Assembly (NCBI RefSeq): GCF_003046185.1
Contig: NZ_PZZL01000005.1
Coordinates: 62,001 to 126,000 of the forward strand
DNA from: Phreatobacter oligotrophus
GTDB lineage: Bacteria; Pseudomonadota; Alphaproteobacteria; Rhizobiales; Phreatobacteraceae
Length of the DNA: 64,000 nt
Reading direction: 5' to 3'
The notes beneath the pieces were generated by a model. The model was not told the DNA's origin. It did no database searches and saw only the letters and a program-made list of their open reading frames with translations. A program made the translations under genes and the position numbers. Positions 16,183 to 25,243 of the stretch are shown here, piece after piece. Every line of letters begins with the position of its first letter. Position 1 is the stretch's first letter.

Positions 16183-17463
16183 TCAGTTGCCGCGATAGAG
16201 CAGGCGCGCGCGGATCGTGCCGGGCAGGTCGCGGATCTGGTCGAGGATGGCTTCCGCCTCCGGCACCGCGCCATCGGCCTCCAGCACCACATAACCGATC
16301 TCGCCATCGGTCTGGTAATACTGGGCGGCGATGTTGATGCTGCGGGCGGCGAAGACGTCGTTGAGGCGGCGCAGTTCGCCCGGCAGGTTGCGCTGCACCT
16401 GGATGAAGCGCGTGCCCGCGGGCCGCACCGGCAGCTGAACCTGCGGGAAGTTCACCGCACCGGTGGTCGAGCCAACGTCGGAATATTCCACGAACTTGCG
16501 CGCGACCTCGGCGCCGATGCGCTCCTGCGCCTCTTCCGTCGAGCCGCCGACATGCGGGGTGAGGATGACGTTGTCGAGGCCCTGGAGCGGGGTCACGAAC
16601 GGGTCGGCATTGGACGACGGCTCCACGGGGAACACGTCGACGGCCGCGCCGCGCAGATGGCCGGACTTCAGCGCGTCGGCCAGCGCCGCCAGGTCCAGCA
16701 CCGTGCCGCGGGCATTGTTGATGAGATAGGCGCCCTTCTTCATGGCGCCGATCTCGCGCGCGCCGATCATGCCCTGCGTCGCCGGGGTTTCCGGCAGGTG
16801 CAGCGAAATGACGTCCGAGCGGCCGAGGAGGTCCAAGAGGTCCTCCGCCGGTTCCACGTTGCCGTGGCGCAGCTTGTCGGTGTGGTCGAAATAGATGACC
16901 CGCATGCCCATGGCCTCGGCGAGCACGGCGAGCTGCGAGCCGATATTGCCGTAGCCGACGATGCCGAGCGTCTTGCCGCGCACCTCGTAGCTGTCGATGG
17001 CCGATTTGTCCCAGGCGCCGGCATGGGCCGCGGTGGACTTGGGGAAGATGCGCCGCATCAGCATGACGATCTCGGCGATCGTCAGCTCGGCCACCGAGCG
17101 GGTGTTGGAGAAGGGCGCGTTGAAGACGGGCACGCCCGCGCGGTTGGCGGCGACCAGGTCGACCTGGTTGGTGCCCACCGAGAAACAGCCGATGGCGATG
17201 AGCCGGTCGGCAGCGGCAAGGATCTCCGGCGTGATCTGGGTGCGCGAGCGGATGCCGAGCAGGTGCACGCCGCGGATCGCCTTGGTCAGCGCTGCCCCGT
17301 CCAGCGCCTTCGGCAGGCGCTCGATATTGGTGTAGCCGGCGGATTTGAGGACGTTCACCGCCGTGTCGGAAATGCCCTCGAGCAGGAGGATCTTGATTCG
17401 ATCCTTCGACAGAGACAGCGCGGCCTTTGCGCCAGGCGCAGCGGTTTTCTTGGACGAGGGCAT
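16183..17463 (-). CDS. serA: D-3-phosphoglycerate dehydrogenase
   Basis: A 426-residue SerA of the ACT-domain type. Landmarks are LLLEGISDTAVNVLKSAGYTNIERLP at the N terminus, the NAD-binding GIVGYGNIGSQLAVLAEAMG, the catalytic Arg in NNARGTVLDLAAL, Glu in VEPSSNADPF and His in LTPHVGGSTEEAQ. The last roughly 70 residues form the ACT domain (QVQRNLPGELRRLNDVFA). It catalyses the first step of serine synthesis from 3-phosphoglycerate and is usually feedback-inhibited by serine through ACT. The ATG at 17463 gives the expected PSSKK start. Confidence 0.95.
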   Translation of the reverse strand: MPSSKKTAAPGAKAALSLSKDRIKILLLEGISDTAVNVLKSAGYTNIERLPKALDGAALTKAIRGVHLLGIRSRTQITPEILAAADRLIAIGCFSVGTNQVDLVAANRAGVPVFNAPFSNTRSVAELTIAEIVMLMRRIFPKSTAAHAGAWDKSAIDSYEVRGKTLGIVGYGNIGSQLAVLAEAMGMRVIYFDHTDKLRHGNVEPAEDLLDLLGRSDVISLHLPETPATQGMIGAREIGAMKKGAYLINNARGTVLDLAALADALKSGHLRGAAVDVFPVEPSSNADPFVTPLQGLDNVILTPHVGGSTEEAQERIGAEVARKFVEYSDVGSTTGAVNFPQVQLPVRPAGTRFIQVQRNLPGELRRLNDVFAARSINIAAQYYQTDGEIGYVVLEADGAVPEAEAILDQIRDLPGTIRARLLYRGN

Positions 17464-17570
17464 GGGAGTTTCCGTCAGCGGCGGTCGAGGCGACACGGCA
17501 TGACAGGAAGAGGCCGTCCGGGCAAGGGCGGGAAGGCCCCACTATCCCTGGACAGGCCGGGACAGGCGCC

Positions 17571-17592
17571 GGGAGCCGCTGGTGCGGCTCCC
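17571..17592 (-). terminator. hairpin after the MerR-family gene
   Basis: GGGAGCCGC and GCGGCTCCC form a perfect nine-base-pair stem with a TGGT loop ten bases beyond the MerR gene stop. There is no U-run, so termination is a positional inference. Confidence 0.5.
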
Positions 17593-17602
17593 GCGGCAGG
17601 GA

Positions 17603-18043
17603 TCACCGCGTGCGGTCGATCATCTGGGTGAGCGTGTCGTGGGTGCGCTTCAGCTCGATGATCGCCTCTTCGATCTCGCGCTTCTGCTGCTCGAGATGGG
17701 CAATCTGCTCGAGGCACTTCTCGCGCGACAGCTTGAGCTGCTGGTCGGGGCCGGCATCGTTGCGCTCGTGGGCCTCGATCATCTCGGCGATCTCGGCGAG
17801 GGTGAAGCCGAGACGCTTGCCCTTGAGGATCAGCTGGAGACGAACGCGATCGGTCGCGCTGTAGAGGCGGGCGAGACCCTCGCGGCGGGGCGAGAGCAGG
17901 CCCTTGTCCTCGTAGAAGCGCAGGGCGCGCAGGGTGACGTCGAACTCACGAGCGAGGTCGCCGATCGTGTAGACGGCCGGACCTGACTTGGCGGCCTCGG
18001 CGTCGTCTTCGATCCAAAAGACGTCGTCGTCGTTGCGGGTCAT
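17603..18043 (-). CDS. MerR-family transcriptional regulator
   Basis: A 146-residue regulator. The winged-helix DNA-binding domain is at about residues 25-95 (YTIGDLAREFDVTLRALRFY, EDKGLLSPRREGLARLYS, then KRLGFTLAEIAEMI). It is followed by a C-terminal coiled-coil dimerisation helix (REKCLEQIAHLEQQKREIEE). There are no effector-domain cysteines, so it is not a classic metal sensor. GGAAG lies six bases before the chosen ATG. It diverges from the podJ-like gene, and its targets are unknown. Confidence 0.88.
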   Translation of the reverse strand: MTRNDDDVFWIEDDAEAAKSGPAVYTIGDLAREFDVTLRALRFYEDKGLLSPRREGLARLYSATDRVRLQLILKGKRLGFTLAEIAEMIEAHERNDAGPDQQLKLSREKCLEQIAHLEQQKREIEEAIIELKRTHDTLTQMIDRTR

Positions 18044-18415
18044 GAAAGACTTCCGTTCCATAATCTGCTCCGTCCTCGCAGGCGAGGAAACCATAAGCGA
18101 TGAAGGGACCACGTTAGCCGACGAGACGGGTCCTGATCCACCCTTAGGGCCATGCCGATACGTTAGTTACCGTTAGGAGAAGGCGACGTACGCAGACAGC
18201 TAGGCCTACAAACACTTACCAGCGGTTTAACGGTTAACGCGTGTTTCCGGGACGCCGAAATTTTTCTGTTAACGCTCCATTTACCATGAGGACCGAGATT
18301 GCACGTGGGTCGTGCTGCGGCGGCACCCAAGGATTCGCCACCGAGAATGCCCCGAACGGAACCAGCCGTCCAGCACGGCTGCCGTGACGTCTGTTTCGCC
18401 AAGTGTGGACCCGGC
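18044..18415. promoter_or_regulatory. divergent promoter region between merR-type gene and podJ-like gene
   Basis: About 370 bases, less GC-rich than its surroundings, with several GTTA/TTAA clusters: GTTAGTTACCGTTAG near 18162-18176, TTAACGGTTAAC at 18227-18238 and TTAACGCTCCATTTACC at 18269-18285. The last has the seven-base spacing of a CtrA box with one imperfect half. No gene is apparent. Confidence 0.45.
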
Positions 18416-21400
18416 ATGCGACACACGATCCCCTGGAGCGTGAAAGGCGTCGATCAGGACGCGAGGGAGGCCGCGAAAGAGGCCGCCCGCCGCTCCGGCA
18501 TGTCGCTGGGCGAATGGCTGAACACTGTCATCGCCGAACAGGCCGCCGACGCGGCCCCGGAAGAGCAGGATACCGGTCTTGCCACCGTCACCCGCCGGCT
18601 CGAATCGATTTCCCAGCGCCTCGACGCGGTGACCCGCCGCGAGAGCGCCACCGCCATTCCCGCCGCGACGATTGCCCGCACCGACCAGACCGACATCGTT
18701 CGGGCTCTCGACGCCGTGGCGCGGCTCGCCGAGATTTCCGAGCGCCGGTCCGCCGCCGCCATCGAGGCCGTCGAACGCCTCGGCTCGCGCCCCGCCGCCC
18801 CGCCGGCGATCGCCCCCGCCGTTCCGCAGGCCCCTGCCCCGCGCCAGGATCATAGCGCCGAACTCGACGCCATTGCCCGGTCGATCCGCAATCTCGACAT
18901 GCCGGCCCCGCGCCAGCAGCCGGTCGAGCCGCCGGCCGCGCGCCGCGGCCTGCGCGGTGACATCGATTCCGCCATGGCGGAGATCGCCGCCCGCCAGCAG
19001 GCGCTTGCCGGTGGACGCGGCGCCCCCGCAGCCGTCGCCGCATCGGCGCCGGTGACCGTGGCCGCACCGCCGCTCGCGCCGGCCCAGCCGATCACCCTCG
19101 ACCTCAGCCCGATCGCCAACCGGCTCGACACCCTGTCGCGCCAGATCGACACGGTCCTCGCCCAGGCCCGCCCGGCGGCGAAGCCCGCCGACGCCCAGCT
19201 CGCCGGCGAGATCGGCCGCCTGTCGCAGCGCATCGACACCCTCGCCACCCCCGTCGGGGACGGCCTGCACAGCGAGATCCGCAGCCTGTCGGGCCGCATC
19301 GAGCAGATGCGCCGCGAGCTTGCCGAGCGTGAAAGCGGCCAGCATGACCATGCGGTCGCCAGCCTGCGCGCCGACATCGCCGCCATGGCCGAGCAGCTCT
19401 CCGACCTCGCCCCGCGCCGTGCCGTCGAGTCGCTCGAGGCCGAGGTTCATGCCCTCGCCGACCGCCTCCACGAAATCCGCGCCAAGGGCCTGCCGGCCGA
19501 GCCGCTGCAGGACCTCATCGGCGAGTTCGAGCGCACCATTTCCCGCCTGATGCCCGCCGAGGGCATTGCCGAGGAGCTCCGCGACATGTCGCGGCGCATC
19601 GACGACCTCGCCGCCCGCGGCATGAGCCAGGCGCAGGTCGCCCGTCTCGCCGACGAGACCTCCGCCATTCGGTCCATGCTCGCCGACACGGTGAGCCGCG
19701 ACGTGATCGACGCGCTCGGCGCACAGATCGCTGCGCTGGGCCGCCGCATCGACGACATGGCCCACGAGATGGCCGAGGAGCGCGCACGCCCCGCTCCCGC
19801 CAGCGACGTCACAGCCATCACCGCCGCCATCGAGGCGCGCATCGACGAAATCGCCGATCGCCTGGCCGCGACGCCGCGCCCTGCCGGACCGGCCGCCTCC
19901 AATCCCCAGCTGGAAGAGGCGCTGCGCCGCCTCGCCGACAAGCTGGAGGACACCCACACCCGTCCGGACGATCCGAAGGCCCTCGCCGAGATCGAGCGCC
20001 ACATCCTCAGCCTCGCCGCGAAGATCGACGCCGCCGATGGCCGCTTCGCCCAGCTCGGAACCATCGAGCGCGGCCTCTCCGACCTCTTCGTGCAGATGGA
20101 GGAGATGCGGGCGAGCGCCGTGGAGGCCGCCGAGCGTGCGGCCCGCCAGGCGGTCGCCGCCGCGAATGCCGGCGCCACGCCCTCCGAGGGCGAGATCGAG
20201 GCGCTGCGCCGGGAGATTGCCGAAGTCCGCCGCGCCCGCGAGGCACTGGACGCAGCTCCGGCTGCCCAGACGGTCGATGCCGTCCAGCAGACCTTCGAGC
20301 GTGTCGCCCGTCGCATCGCCGAGATCGAACCGGCCGCTGCGCCCGCCGCCGCCGAGCCTGCCGCAGCCCCGGCCCGCGCCGAACCCGCCGCCGAGCGCCG
20401 GGCCGCTGCGCCTGTCGTCTCCGAGCGCGCCGCCTCCCCGGTTGCCCGCCAAGGCGCCCCGTCGCGCCCGCCGGGCAGCGTCGACCTGCCGCTTGAGCCG
20501 GGCTCGGGCGCCCCGCGCGTCCGCCCGCCGGCCCCCGGCGCCGCTCCGGCTTCGACCACCAACAAGACCGATTTCATCGCCGCCGCCCGCCGCGCCGCCA
20601 AGGCTGCCGCGGCCGAGCCGGCCCAGCGCGACGATGCGGCCGATGCGCCGGCGAAAGCCGGTTTCCTTGCCCGCTTCCGTGGCGGCGCGAAGCCCGCTGC
20701 GACCGATGAGGCCGCTCCCGCCAAGGAGCCGCGCTTCCGCCTGCCCGGCAGGGGTAGCAAGGCGGCCGCGCCAAAGGTCGAACCCGAGGTTGAGGCTGCC
20801 CAGGCCCCAGCCCCGGTGGCCGCACCCGCCGCCGAACCGGTGATCGAGATCGACGCGGCCGAGCGGCCCGTCGTGTCGGTCAATCGCAAGACCCTGCTCA
20901 TGGGCATCGCCGCGGCGCTTCTGGTCCTCGCCGCCGGCATCGCCACCATGCCGAAGATCCGCAGCCTCATCGACGCCACCGGCACGCAGCAGGTTGCAGC
21001 GCCCCGCGCCGCCAGCGAGGCGCCCGCCGCACCTGCGGCCGTCGCTCCGGTGTCAGCCACGGCTCCTGCCGCTTCGACCGCCGCGCCCGCGCCCGCCGAG
21101 GCCGCACCCGCACCCGAACCTGCGGCGACACCACCCGCGACCGAGGCTGCGCCGGAGACCACCGGCTCGGTGGCCCGCACGCCGCCGACGGGCCCCGGCT
21201 CCACGCTGTCGCCGTCCGGCTGGCAGCCCATCGATACCCGCACGGGCCGTCCGGTCACCGTGCCGCCGGCCCTCAAGGCTGCGGCGGATGCCGGCGACCC
21301 CATCGCCGCCTTCGAACTCGGCACCCGCTATCTCGAAGGCCGCGGCGTCGCCGTCAGCGCCAGCGAGGCGGCGAAGTGGTATCAGCGCGCCGCCGATGCC

Positions 21401-21943
21401 GGTGTCGTCCCGGCGCAGTACCGCCTCGGCAGCCTTTATGAGAAGGGCACCGGCGTGCTGCGCGACTTCGAGCGCGCCCGCCGCCTCTACGAGCGCTCCG
21501 GCGAGGCCGGCAACGCCAAGGCCATGCACAATCTCGCGGTCATGTACGCCCAGGGCCAGATCACCCAGCGGCCGGACTATCGCGCCGCCGCGACCTGGTT
21601 CCGGCGCGCAGCCGAACACGGCGTCGCCGATAGCCAGTACAATCTCGGCATCCTCTATGCCCGTGGCCTCGGCGTCGAGCAGAGCCTCGCCGAGAGCTAC
21701 AAGTGGTTCGCCCTCGCTGCCGCCAGTGGCGACCAGGACGCCGGCAAGAAGCGCGACGAGGTCGCCGCCCGCATCGACGCCCAGACCCTGGTCGCGGCGC
21801 GCCTCGCGGTGCAGACCTTCACCGCCAAGACCGAGCCCGAGCAGGCGGTGCGCGTCGCCGCCCCCGCCGAGTGGAACGACGCCCCGGCCGATCCGGCCCA
21901 GCCGGCGCGTCCTGCCCCCCGCCGCGCCCAGTCGACGCGCTGA
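18416..21943 (+). CDS. podJ: PodJ-like polar localisation factor with coiled coils and Sel1 repeats
   Basis: About 1175 residues. The N terminus PWSVKGVDQDAREAAKEAARRSGMSLGEWLN is the conserved opening of rhizobial PodJ-like proteins. Residues about 50-650 are repetitive heptad-rich coiled coils (many RRID/LADRL units), followed by an Ala-Pro-rich linker. One transmembrane helix lies near residues 827-848 (TLLMGIAAALLVLAAGIATM), and four or so Sel1-like repeats follow at about 958-1110 (AFELGTRYLEGRGV, AQYRLGSLYEKGTGV, AMHNLAVMYAQG, QYNLGILYARGLGV). PodJ organises the new cell pole. The C-terminal peptidoglycan-binding domain of Caulobacter PodJ is not seen. The ATG at 18416 gives the conserved N terminus. 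Confidence 0.78.
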   Translation: MRHTIPWSVKGVDQDAREAAKEAARRSGMSLGEWLNTVIAEQAADAAPEEQDTGLATVTRRLESISQRLDAVTRRESATAIPAATIARTDQTDIVRALDAVARLAEISERRSAAAIEAVERLGSRPAAPPAIAPAVPQAPAPRQDHSAELDAIARSIRNLDMPAPRQQPVEPPAARRGLRGDIDSAMAEIAARQQALAGGRGAPAAVAASAPVTVAAPPLAPAQPITLDLSPIANRLDTLSRQIDTVLAQARPAAKPADAQLAGEIGRLSQRIDTLATPVGDGLHSEIRSLSGRIEQMRRELAERESGQHDHAVASLRADIAAMAEQLSDLAPRRAVESLEAEVHALADRLHEIRAKGLPAEPLQDLIGEFERTISRLMPAEGIAEELRDMSRRIDDLAARGMSQAQVARLADETSAIRSMLADTVSRDVIDALGAQIAALGRRIDDMAHEMAEERARPAPASDVTAITAAIEARIDEIADRLAATPRPAGPAASNPQLEEALRRLADKLEDTHTRPDDPKALAEIERHILSLAAKIDAADGRFAQLGTIERGLSDLFVQMEEMRASAVEAAERAARQAVAAANAGATPSEGEIEALRREIAEVRRAREALDAAPAAQTVDAVQQTFERVARRIAEIEPAAAPAAAEPAAAPARAEPAAERRAAAPVVSERAASPVARQGAPSRPPGSVDLPLEPGSGAPRVRPPAPGAAPASTTNKTDFIAAARRAAKAAAAEPAQRDDAADAPAKAGFLARFRGGAKPAATDEAAPAKEPRFRLPGRGSKAAAPKVEPEVEAAQAPAPVAAPAAEPVIEIDAAERPVVSVNRKTLLMGIAAALLVLAAGIATMPKIRSLIDATGTQQVAAPRAASEAPAAPAAVAPVSATAPAASTAAPAPAEAAPAPEPAATPPATEAAPETTGSVARTPPTGPGSTLSPSGWQPIDTRTGRPVTVPPALKAAADAGDPIAAFELGTRYLEGRGVAVSASEAAKWYQRAADAGVVPAQYRLGSLYEKGTGVLRDFERARRLYERSGEAGNAKAMHNLAVMYAQGQITQRPDYRAAATWFRRAAEHGVADSQYNLGILYARGLGVEQSLAESYKWFALAAASGDQDAGKKRDEVAARIDAQTLVAARLAVQTFTAKTEPEQAVRVAAPAEWNDAPADPAQPARPAPRRAQSTR

Positions 21944-22008
21944 GATTGCTCATTCAGGCCTGACACTCGCCGTGTCACGGCATGGTGAGCAGGCCCTGAT
22001 TGACAATC

Positions 22009-22025
22009 ATGGTGCACTGCACAAT
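22009..22025. promoter_or_regulatory. TGC-rich operator-like site upstream of the GNAT gene
   Basis: Read on the minus strand this is ATTGTGCAGTGCACCAT. It matches two oppositely oriented copies before the first phasin gene (23303-23338). Similar TGC repeats are known operators of the PHB regulator PhaR. It lies 57 bases before the GNAT start. Confidence 0.5.
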
Positions 22026-22081
22026 ATCCGTTGCTCTAGGGATGTGAACGCCTCGGGATTTTGATTCACGAGGAGATCACC

Positions 22082-22627
22082 ATGGCACGAGCCACCAATG
22101 CGCTCGGCACGATCCGCGAACTGTCCGGCCGCGACGCCGACCTTCATCGCGAGCACCTCCTGCGGCTCGACGCCGAAGGCCGTCGCGAGCGTTTCAACGG
22201 CGTCGCCGGCGACCACTTCATCCGCGACTATGCGGCGCGCTGTTTCGCCGGCCGCACCCGCGTCTTCGCCTTCATCGACGCCGAGGGCATCGTCCGCGGC
22301 GCGGCGGAGCTTCATGCTCCCGCGCAGGGCGAACCGGCCGACATCGCCTTCTCGGTCGAGCCGACCTTCCGCCAGTCGGGCATCGGCAGCCGCCTGTTCG
22401 AGGTCGTCATGTCAGCCGCCCGCTATTCGCGCTATCCGGAACTCCGCATCACCTCAACCGCCGGCAACCGCGCCATGCGGGCGCTCGCCCGCAAGTTCGG
22501 GGCCCGCTTCACCTTCGAGGCCGGCGAGGTCGTCGGCCTGATCGGCCTCGACGTCAGCCACGGCAAGGTGGCGGCCACCCGCCGCGCGCCAGCCCTACCG
22601 GCGGAGCGCTACGCCGCGGCCGTCTGA
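22082..22627 (+). CDS. GNAT-family N-acetyltransferase
   Basis: A 181-residue GNAT protein. The acetyl-CoA binding motif A appears as FSVEPTFRQSGIGSRLFEVVM (about residues 97-117), and ITSTAGNRAMRALARKFGARF is motif B. The substrate is unknown. GAGGAG lies seven bases before the ATG at 22082. The gene shares a TGC-rich upstream element with the neighbouring phasin gene, which suggests coordinate control with polyhydroxyalkanoate metabolism. Confidence 0.85.
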   Translation: MARATNALGTIRELSGRDADLHREHLLRLDAEGRRERFNGVAGDHFIRDYAARCFAGRTRVFAFIDAEGIVRGAAELHAPAQGEPADIAFSVEPTFRQSGIGSRLFEVVMSAARYSRYPELRITSTAGNRAMRALARKFGARFTFEAGEVVGLIGLDVSHGKVAATRRAPALPAERYAAAV

Positions 22628-22654
22628 GACGCCTCACGGCCGAACGCCATAGAA

Positions 22655-22684
22655 AAAGCCCGCCGGATCGGTCCGGCGGGCTTT
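22655..22684. terminator. bidirectional intrinsic terminator between GNAT and phasin genes
   Basis: AAAGCCCGCCGGA and TCCGGCGGGCTTT form a 13-base-pair stem with a TCGG loop. An A-run on the left and T residues on the right let it serve both converging genes. Confidence 0.85.
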
Positions 22685-22712
22685 GTCATGTCAGGGGAAA
22701 GAGGAAGGGCGA

Positions 22713-23234
22713 TCAGGCGGCCTTGGCAGCCTTCGTGGCCTTGGTGGCCTTGGTCACGATGGCCTCGGCCTCGGTGCGAAGGGTCTCGGCGCCCTCGGTG
22801 GCGAGGCCGCGCAGCGTGGCAAAGCTGGCCTCGGCGCGGGCGCGGTTGTCGTCGGCAAAGGCCTTGGCGAAGGCAACCTGGCGCTCAAGGGCAGCCTGCA
22901 GGCTGGGGGCCGCCAGGACATCGCGGGTCGCGTCGATCACCAGATTGGCATTGGCGACAGCGCCGGCGAAGGCATCACGCATCAGCGCAGCGCCGGTGCC
23001 GGCGGCAGCGACGGCGGCCTTCTCGGCCTTGGCGGCGGCGGCGAGGGAAGCCGTCTCGGCCTCGGCAAGGCCGGCCTTGGCCGCATCGGCGGCGCGGACG
23101 GCGAAATCCTTGAGAGCGGGCGGCGGGGTCATCGCGCCCGGCGTGCCACCGAAGGCCGCAAAAGCCTGCTTCATCTGGTTCAGGGCGGTGTCGGCTGCGG
23201 TCTTGAAGGTCTGGTCGAACATCTCGGTCTCCAT
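22713..23234 (-). CDS. phasin family protein
   Basis: A 173-residue Ala-rich, helical protein with no cysteines. The phasin pattern is visible: FKTAADTALNQMKQAFAAFGG at the start, then long amphipathic helices with AKAFADDNRARAEASFATLRGLA, and a Lys/Ala-rich tail (TKATKATKAAKAA) like those of DNA-binding phasins. Phasins coat polyhydroxyalkanoate granules and control their size and segregation. A palindromic TGC-rich site upstream is consistent with PhaR repression. Confidence 0.88.
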   Translation of the reverse strand: METEMFDQTFKTAADTALNQMKQAFAAFGGTPGAMTPPPALKDFAVRAADAAKAGLAEAETASLAAAAKAEKAAVAAAGTGAALMRDAFAGAVANANLVIDATRDVLAAPSLQAALERQVAFAKAFADDNRARAEASFATLRGLATEGAETLRTEAEAIVTKATKATKAAKAA

Positions 23235-23302
23235 TCTCGTGTGTGAGCCATGGTCCGCCGTCCGAGCGCGGCCCGGCGGATCACCGCTATATAGGCCATC
23301 TT

Positions 23303-23338
23303 ATTGTGCATTGCAACATGAATGGTGCAACGCACAAT
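23303..23338. promoter_or_regulatory. palindromic TGC-rich operator before the phasin gene
   Basis: ATTGTGCATTGCAACAT and, inverted, ATGGTGCAACGCACAAT are separated by two bases, forming a 36-base near-palindrome about 70 bases upstream of the phasin start. The same 17-mer pattern occurs before the GNAT gene. The TGC half-sites recall PhaR operators described in other alphaproteobacteria. Confidence 0.6.
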
Positions 23339-23409
23339 CGGCGAACCCTTCCTGCGCGGGGGCGTTGCGCCTATCTCAGGACGGCAAGCCTTCAGGGAGA
23401 CGGCCGATC

Positions 23410-24699
23410 ATGGCGCCGGAGCAGACCGCGGACACCGAGGCCGCCCAACGCGAGCGTGAGAAGCAGGCCGCCCTCACCCGCGCCAAGCGGATGGCGACGC
23501 TGCTGCTGCTCACCAGCATCACCGTCATGGTCATCGCCAAGGCGCTGGAACACCGCCATCCCGCCTTCGGCTTCATCGCCGCCTTCGCGGAGGCCGCGAC
23601 CATTGGCGGCCTCGCCGACTGGTATGCGGTGGTGGCGCTGTTCCGCCATCCTATGGGCCTGCCGATCCCGCACACCGCCATCATCCAGAAGAACCAATCC
23701 CGCATCGCCGACAGCCTCGGCAAGTTCGTCGAGACCAATTTCCTCGCTCCCGGCCCGGTGGGGGCCAAGCTGCGCGAGGTCGACTTCGCCTCGATGATCG
23801 CCGCCTGGCTCGCCGATCCCGCCAAGAGCGCCAGCCTGTCGCGCTTCGTCGTCAACCTGCTGCCGCAGGCGGTCGCCGGCATGGACCAGTCGCGCATGAA
23901 GGAGTTCCTGGCCGAACGGCTCACGGACCAGCTCAGCGCGCTGAAGCTGGGCCCGCTCGGCGCCAAGCTCCTCGGCGCCATCACCGAGGATCGCCGCCAC
24001 CAGCGGCTGCTCGACGAGGTCATCGACGCGGTGGAGCGCATCCTCGCCGACCAGGCGACCATCGACGGCATCCGCGACAAGATCCGCCAGGAGCTGCCGA
24101 CCCTCTTCAACCTGTTCAAGGCCGATGCCTATCTGCTCGGCCGCATCCTGAAGTCCACCGGCAGCTTCCTCGACGAGGTCCGCACCGATCCCGACCACGC
24201 GCTGCGGCTGGAATTCGACCGCTTCGTCGAGAACTTCATCGTCAGCCTGCGGGAGAGCCCGGATTACGAGGCCCGCGCCGAGAAGCTGAAACAGGACATT
24301 CTCGGCCGCCAGGAGGTCCGCGACCTCGCCCAGACGCTCTGGCGCAACCTGGTCGACTATGTCGAGCGCGACGCCTCCTCACCGGATTCCCGCATCGAGG
24401 CGCAGGTGACATTGATCCTCAGCCATGTCGGCGAGAAGCTCGCCACCGACCCGCGGCTGAAGGCGGAGATGAACGACGGCTTCGTCGTCACGCTGTCCAC
24501 CCTGGTGGAGCAGCAGAAGAGCGGCGCCTCCCGCTTCATCGCCGATCAGGTCAAGGCCTGGAACATGCAGCAGCTCATCCGGTTGATCGAACTGAATGTG
24601 GGGCGCGACCTTCAGTACATCCGGCTCAACGGAACGCTGATCGGCGGTCTCGCAGGCCTCGTGCTGCACACGATCGAGGTGCTGATCCGCGCGTCTTGA
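23410..24699 (+). CDS. DUF445 family membrane protein
   Basis: A 429-residue protein of the YjiN-like DUF445 family. Two N-terminal hydrophobic segments (MATLLLLTSITVMVIAKALE and the AFGFIAAFAEAATIGGLADWYAVVALFRHP block, about residues 28-80) are diagnostic. A long helical soluble region follows, and a C-terminal helix GTLIGGLAGLVLHTIEVL ends the chain. Function is unknown; the family is inner-membrane anchored. Start at 23410; the frame upstream is open by chance. Divergent from the phasin gene. Confidence 0.87.
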   Translation: MAPEQTADTEAAQREREKQAALTRAKRMATLLLLTSITVMVIAKALEHRHPAFGFIAAFAEAATIGGLADWYAVVALFRHPMGLPIPHTAIIQKNQSRIADSLGKFVETNFLAPGPVGAKLREVDFASMIAAWLADPAKSASLSRFVVNLLPQAVAGMDQSRMKEFLAERLTDQLSALKLGPLGAKLLGAITEDRRHQRLLDEVIDAVERILADQATIDGIRDKIRQELPTLFNLFKADAYLLGRILKSTGSFLDEVRTDPDHALRLEFDRFVENFIVSLRESPDYEARAEKLKQDILGRQEVRDLAQTLWRNLVDYVERDASSPDSRIEAQVTLILSHVGEKLATDPRLKAEMNDGFVVTLSTLVEQQKSGASRFIADQVKAWNMQQLIRLIELNVGRDLQYIRLNGTLIGGLAGLVLHTIEVLIRAS

Positions 24700-24791
24700 T
24701 GTGGTCATCGCCGAGGCCTAGCGTCGCTGCCGCCCGGGCAGGCATTCCCGGCGTCGTTCCCCGCTTTTGCCATGACCGATGGAGTTGCCCC

Positions 24792-25217
24792 ATGACGCCC
24801 AATCCCCAGCCCTTTCTCGATATGTTCAAGAAGCTCGGCGAAGACCTGAAAGTGCCGGCCATGGACCTTGAGCCGATCCTCGCCCATCACCGCAAGAACC
24901 TTGAGGCGCTGGCCGCCAGCGGCAAGGCTGCGGCCGAGGGTGCGACCGCTCTCGCTGCCAAGCAGCGCGAGATCATGGAAGCCGCGGTGAAGGACATCCA
25001 GGAGGCCGCGCAAGGCTTTCGCATGCCCGGCAGCGCCCAGGAGATGATGGCGGCCCAGACCGACTTCGCCCGCCGCGCCATGGAGGCCGCGGTCAGGAAC
25101 ACGCGCGACCTCGCCGAACTCGTGCAGAAGTCCAACAGCGAGGCTGTCCGCGTCATCCATGACCGGATGCAGGAGAGCTTCGAGGAGATCCGCCAGGCGT
25201 TCCAGCGCAAGGCCTGA
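24792..25217 (+). CDS. second phasin family protein
   Basis: A 141-residue helical protein: FLDMFKKLGEDLKVPAMDLEPILAHHRKNLEALAASGKAAAEG, then AKQREIMEAAVKDIQEAAQ and an amphipathic helix rich in Ala, Glu and Arg. This is the TIGR01841-type phasin arrangement of rhizobia. It differs from the phasin at 22713-23234 in lacking the Lys-rich tail and in having no TGC operator upstream, so the two are probably regulated differently. GGAG lies seven bases before the ATG. Confidence 0.85.
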   Translation: MTPNPQPFLDMFKKLGEDLKVPAMDLEPILAHHRKNLEALAASGKAAAEGATALAAKQREIMEAAVKDIQEAAQGFRMPGSAQEMMAAQTDFARRAMEAAVRNTRDLAELVQKSNSEAVRVIHDRMQESFEEIRQAFQRKA

Positions 25218-25243
25218 GCCGCCTGAAGACCTCCGCCATCAGC

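Noticed and set aside
18281-20452. A 723-residue minus-strand frame opposite the podJ-like gene
   Set aside because: Gly/Arg/Ala-rich composition typical of GC-rich antisense shadows; no ribosome site or conserved motif.
22723-23409. A 658-residue plus-strand open frame that begins inside the phasin gene
   Set aside because: The first part is the antisense shadow of the phasin gene; DUF445 conservation starts only at 23410.
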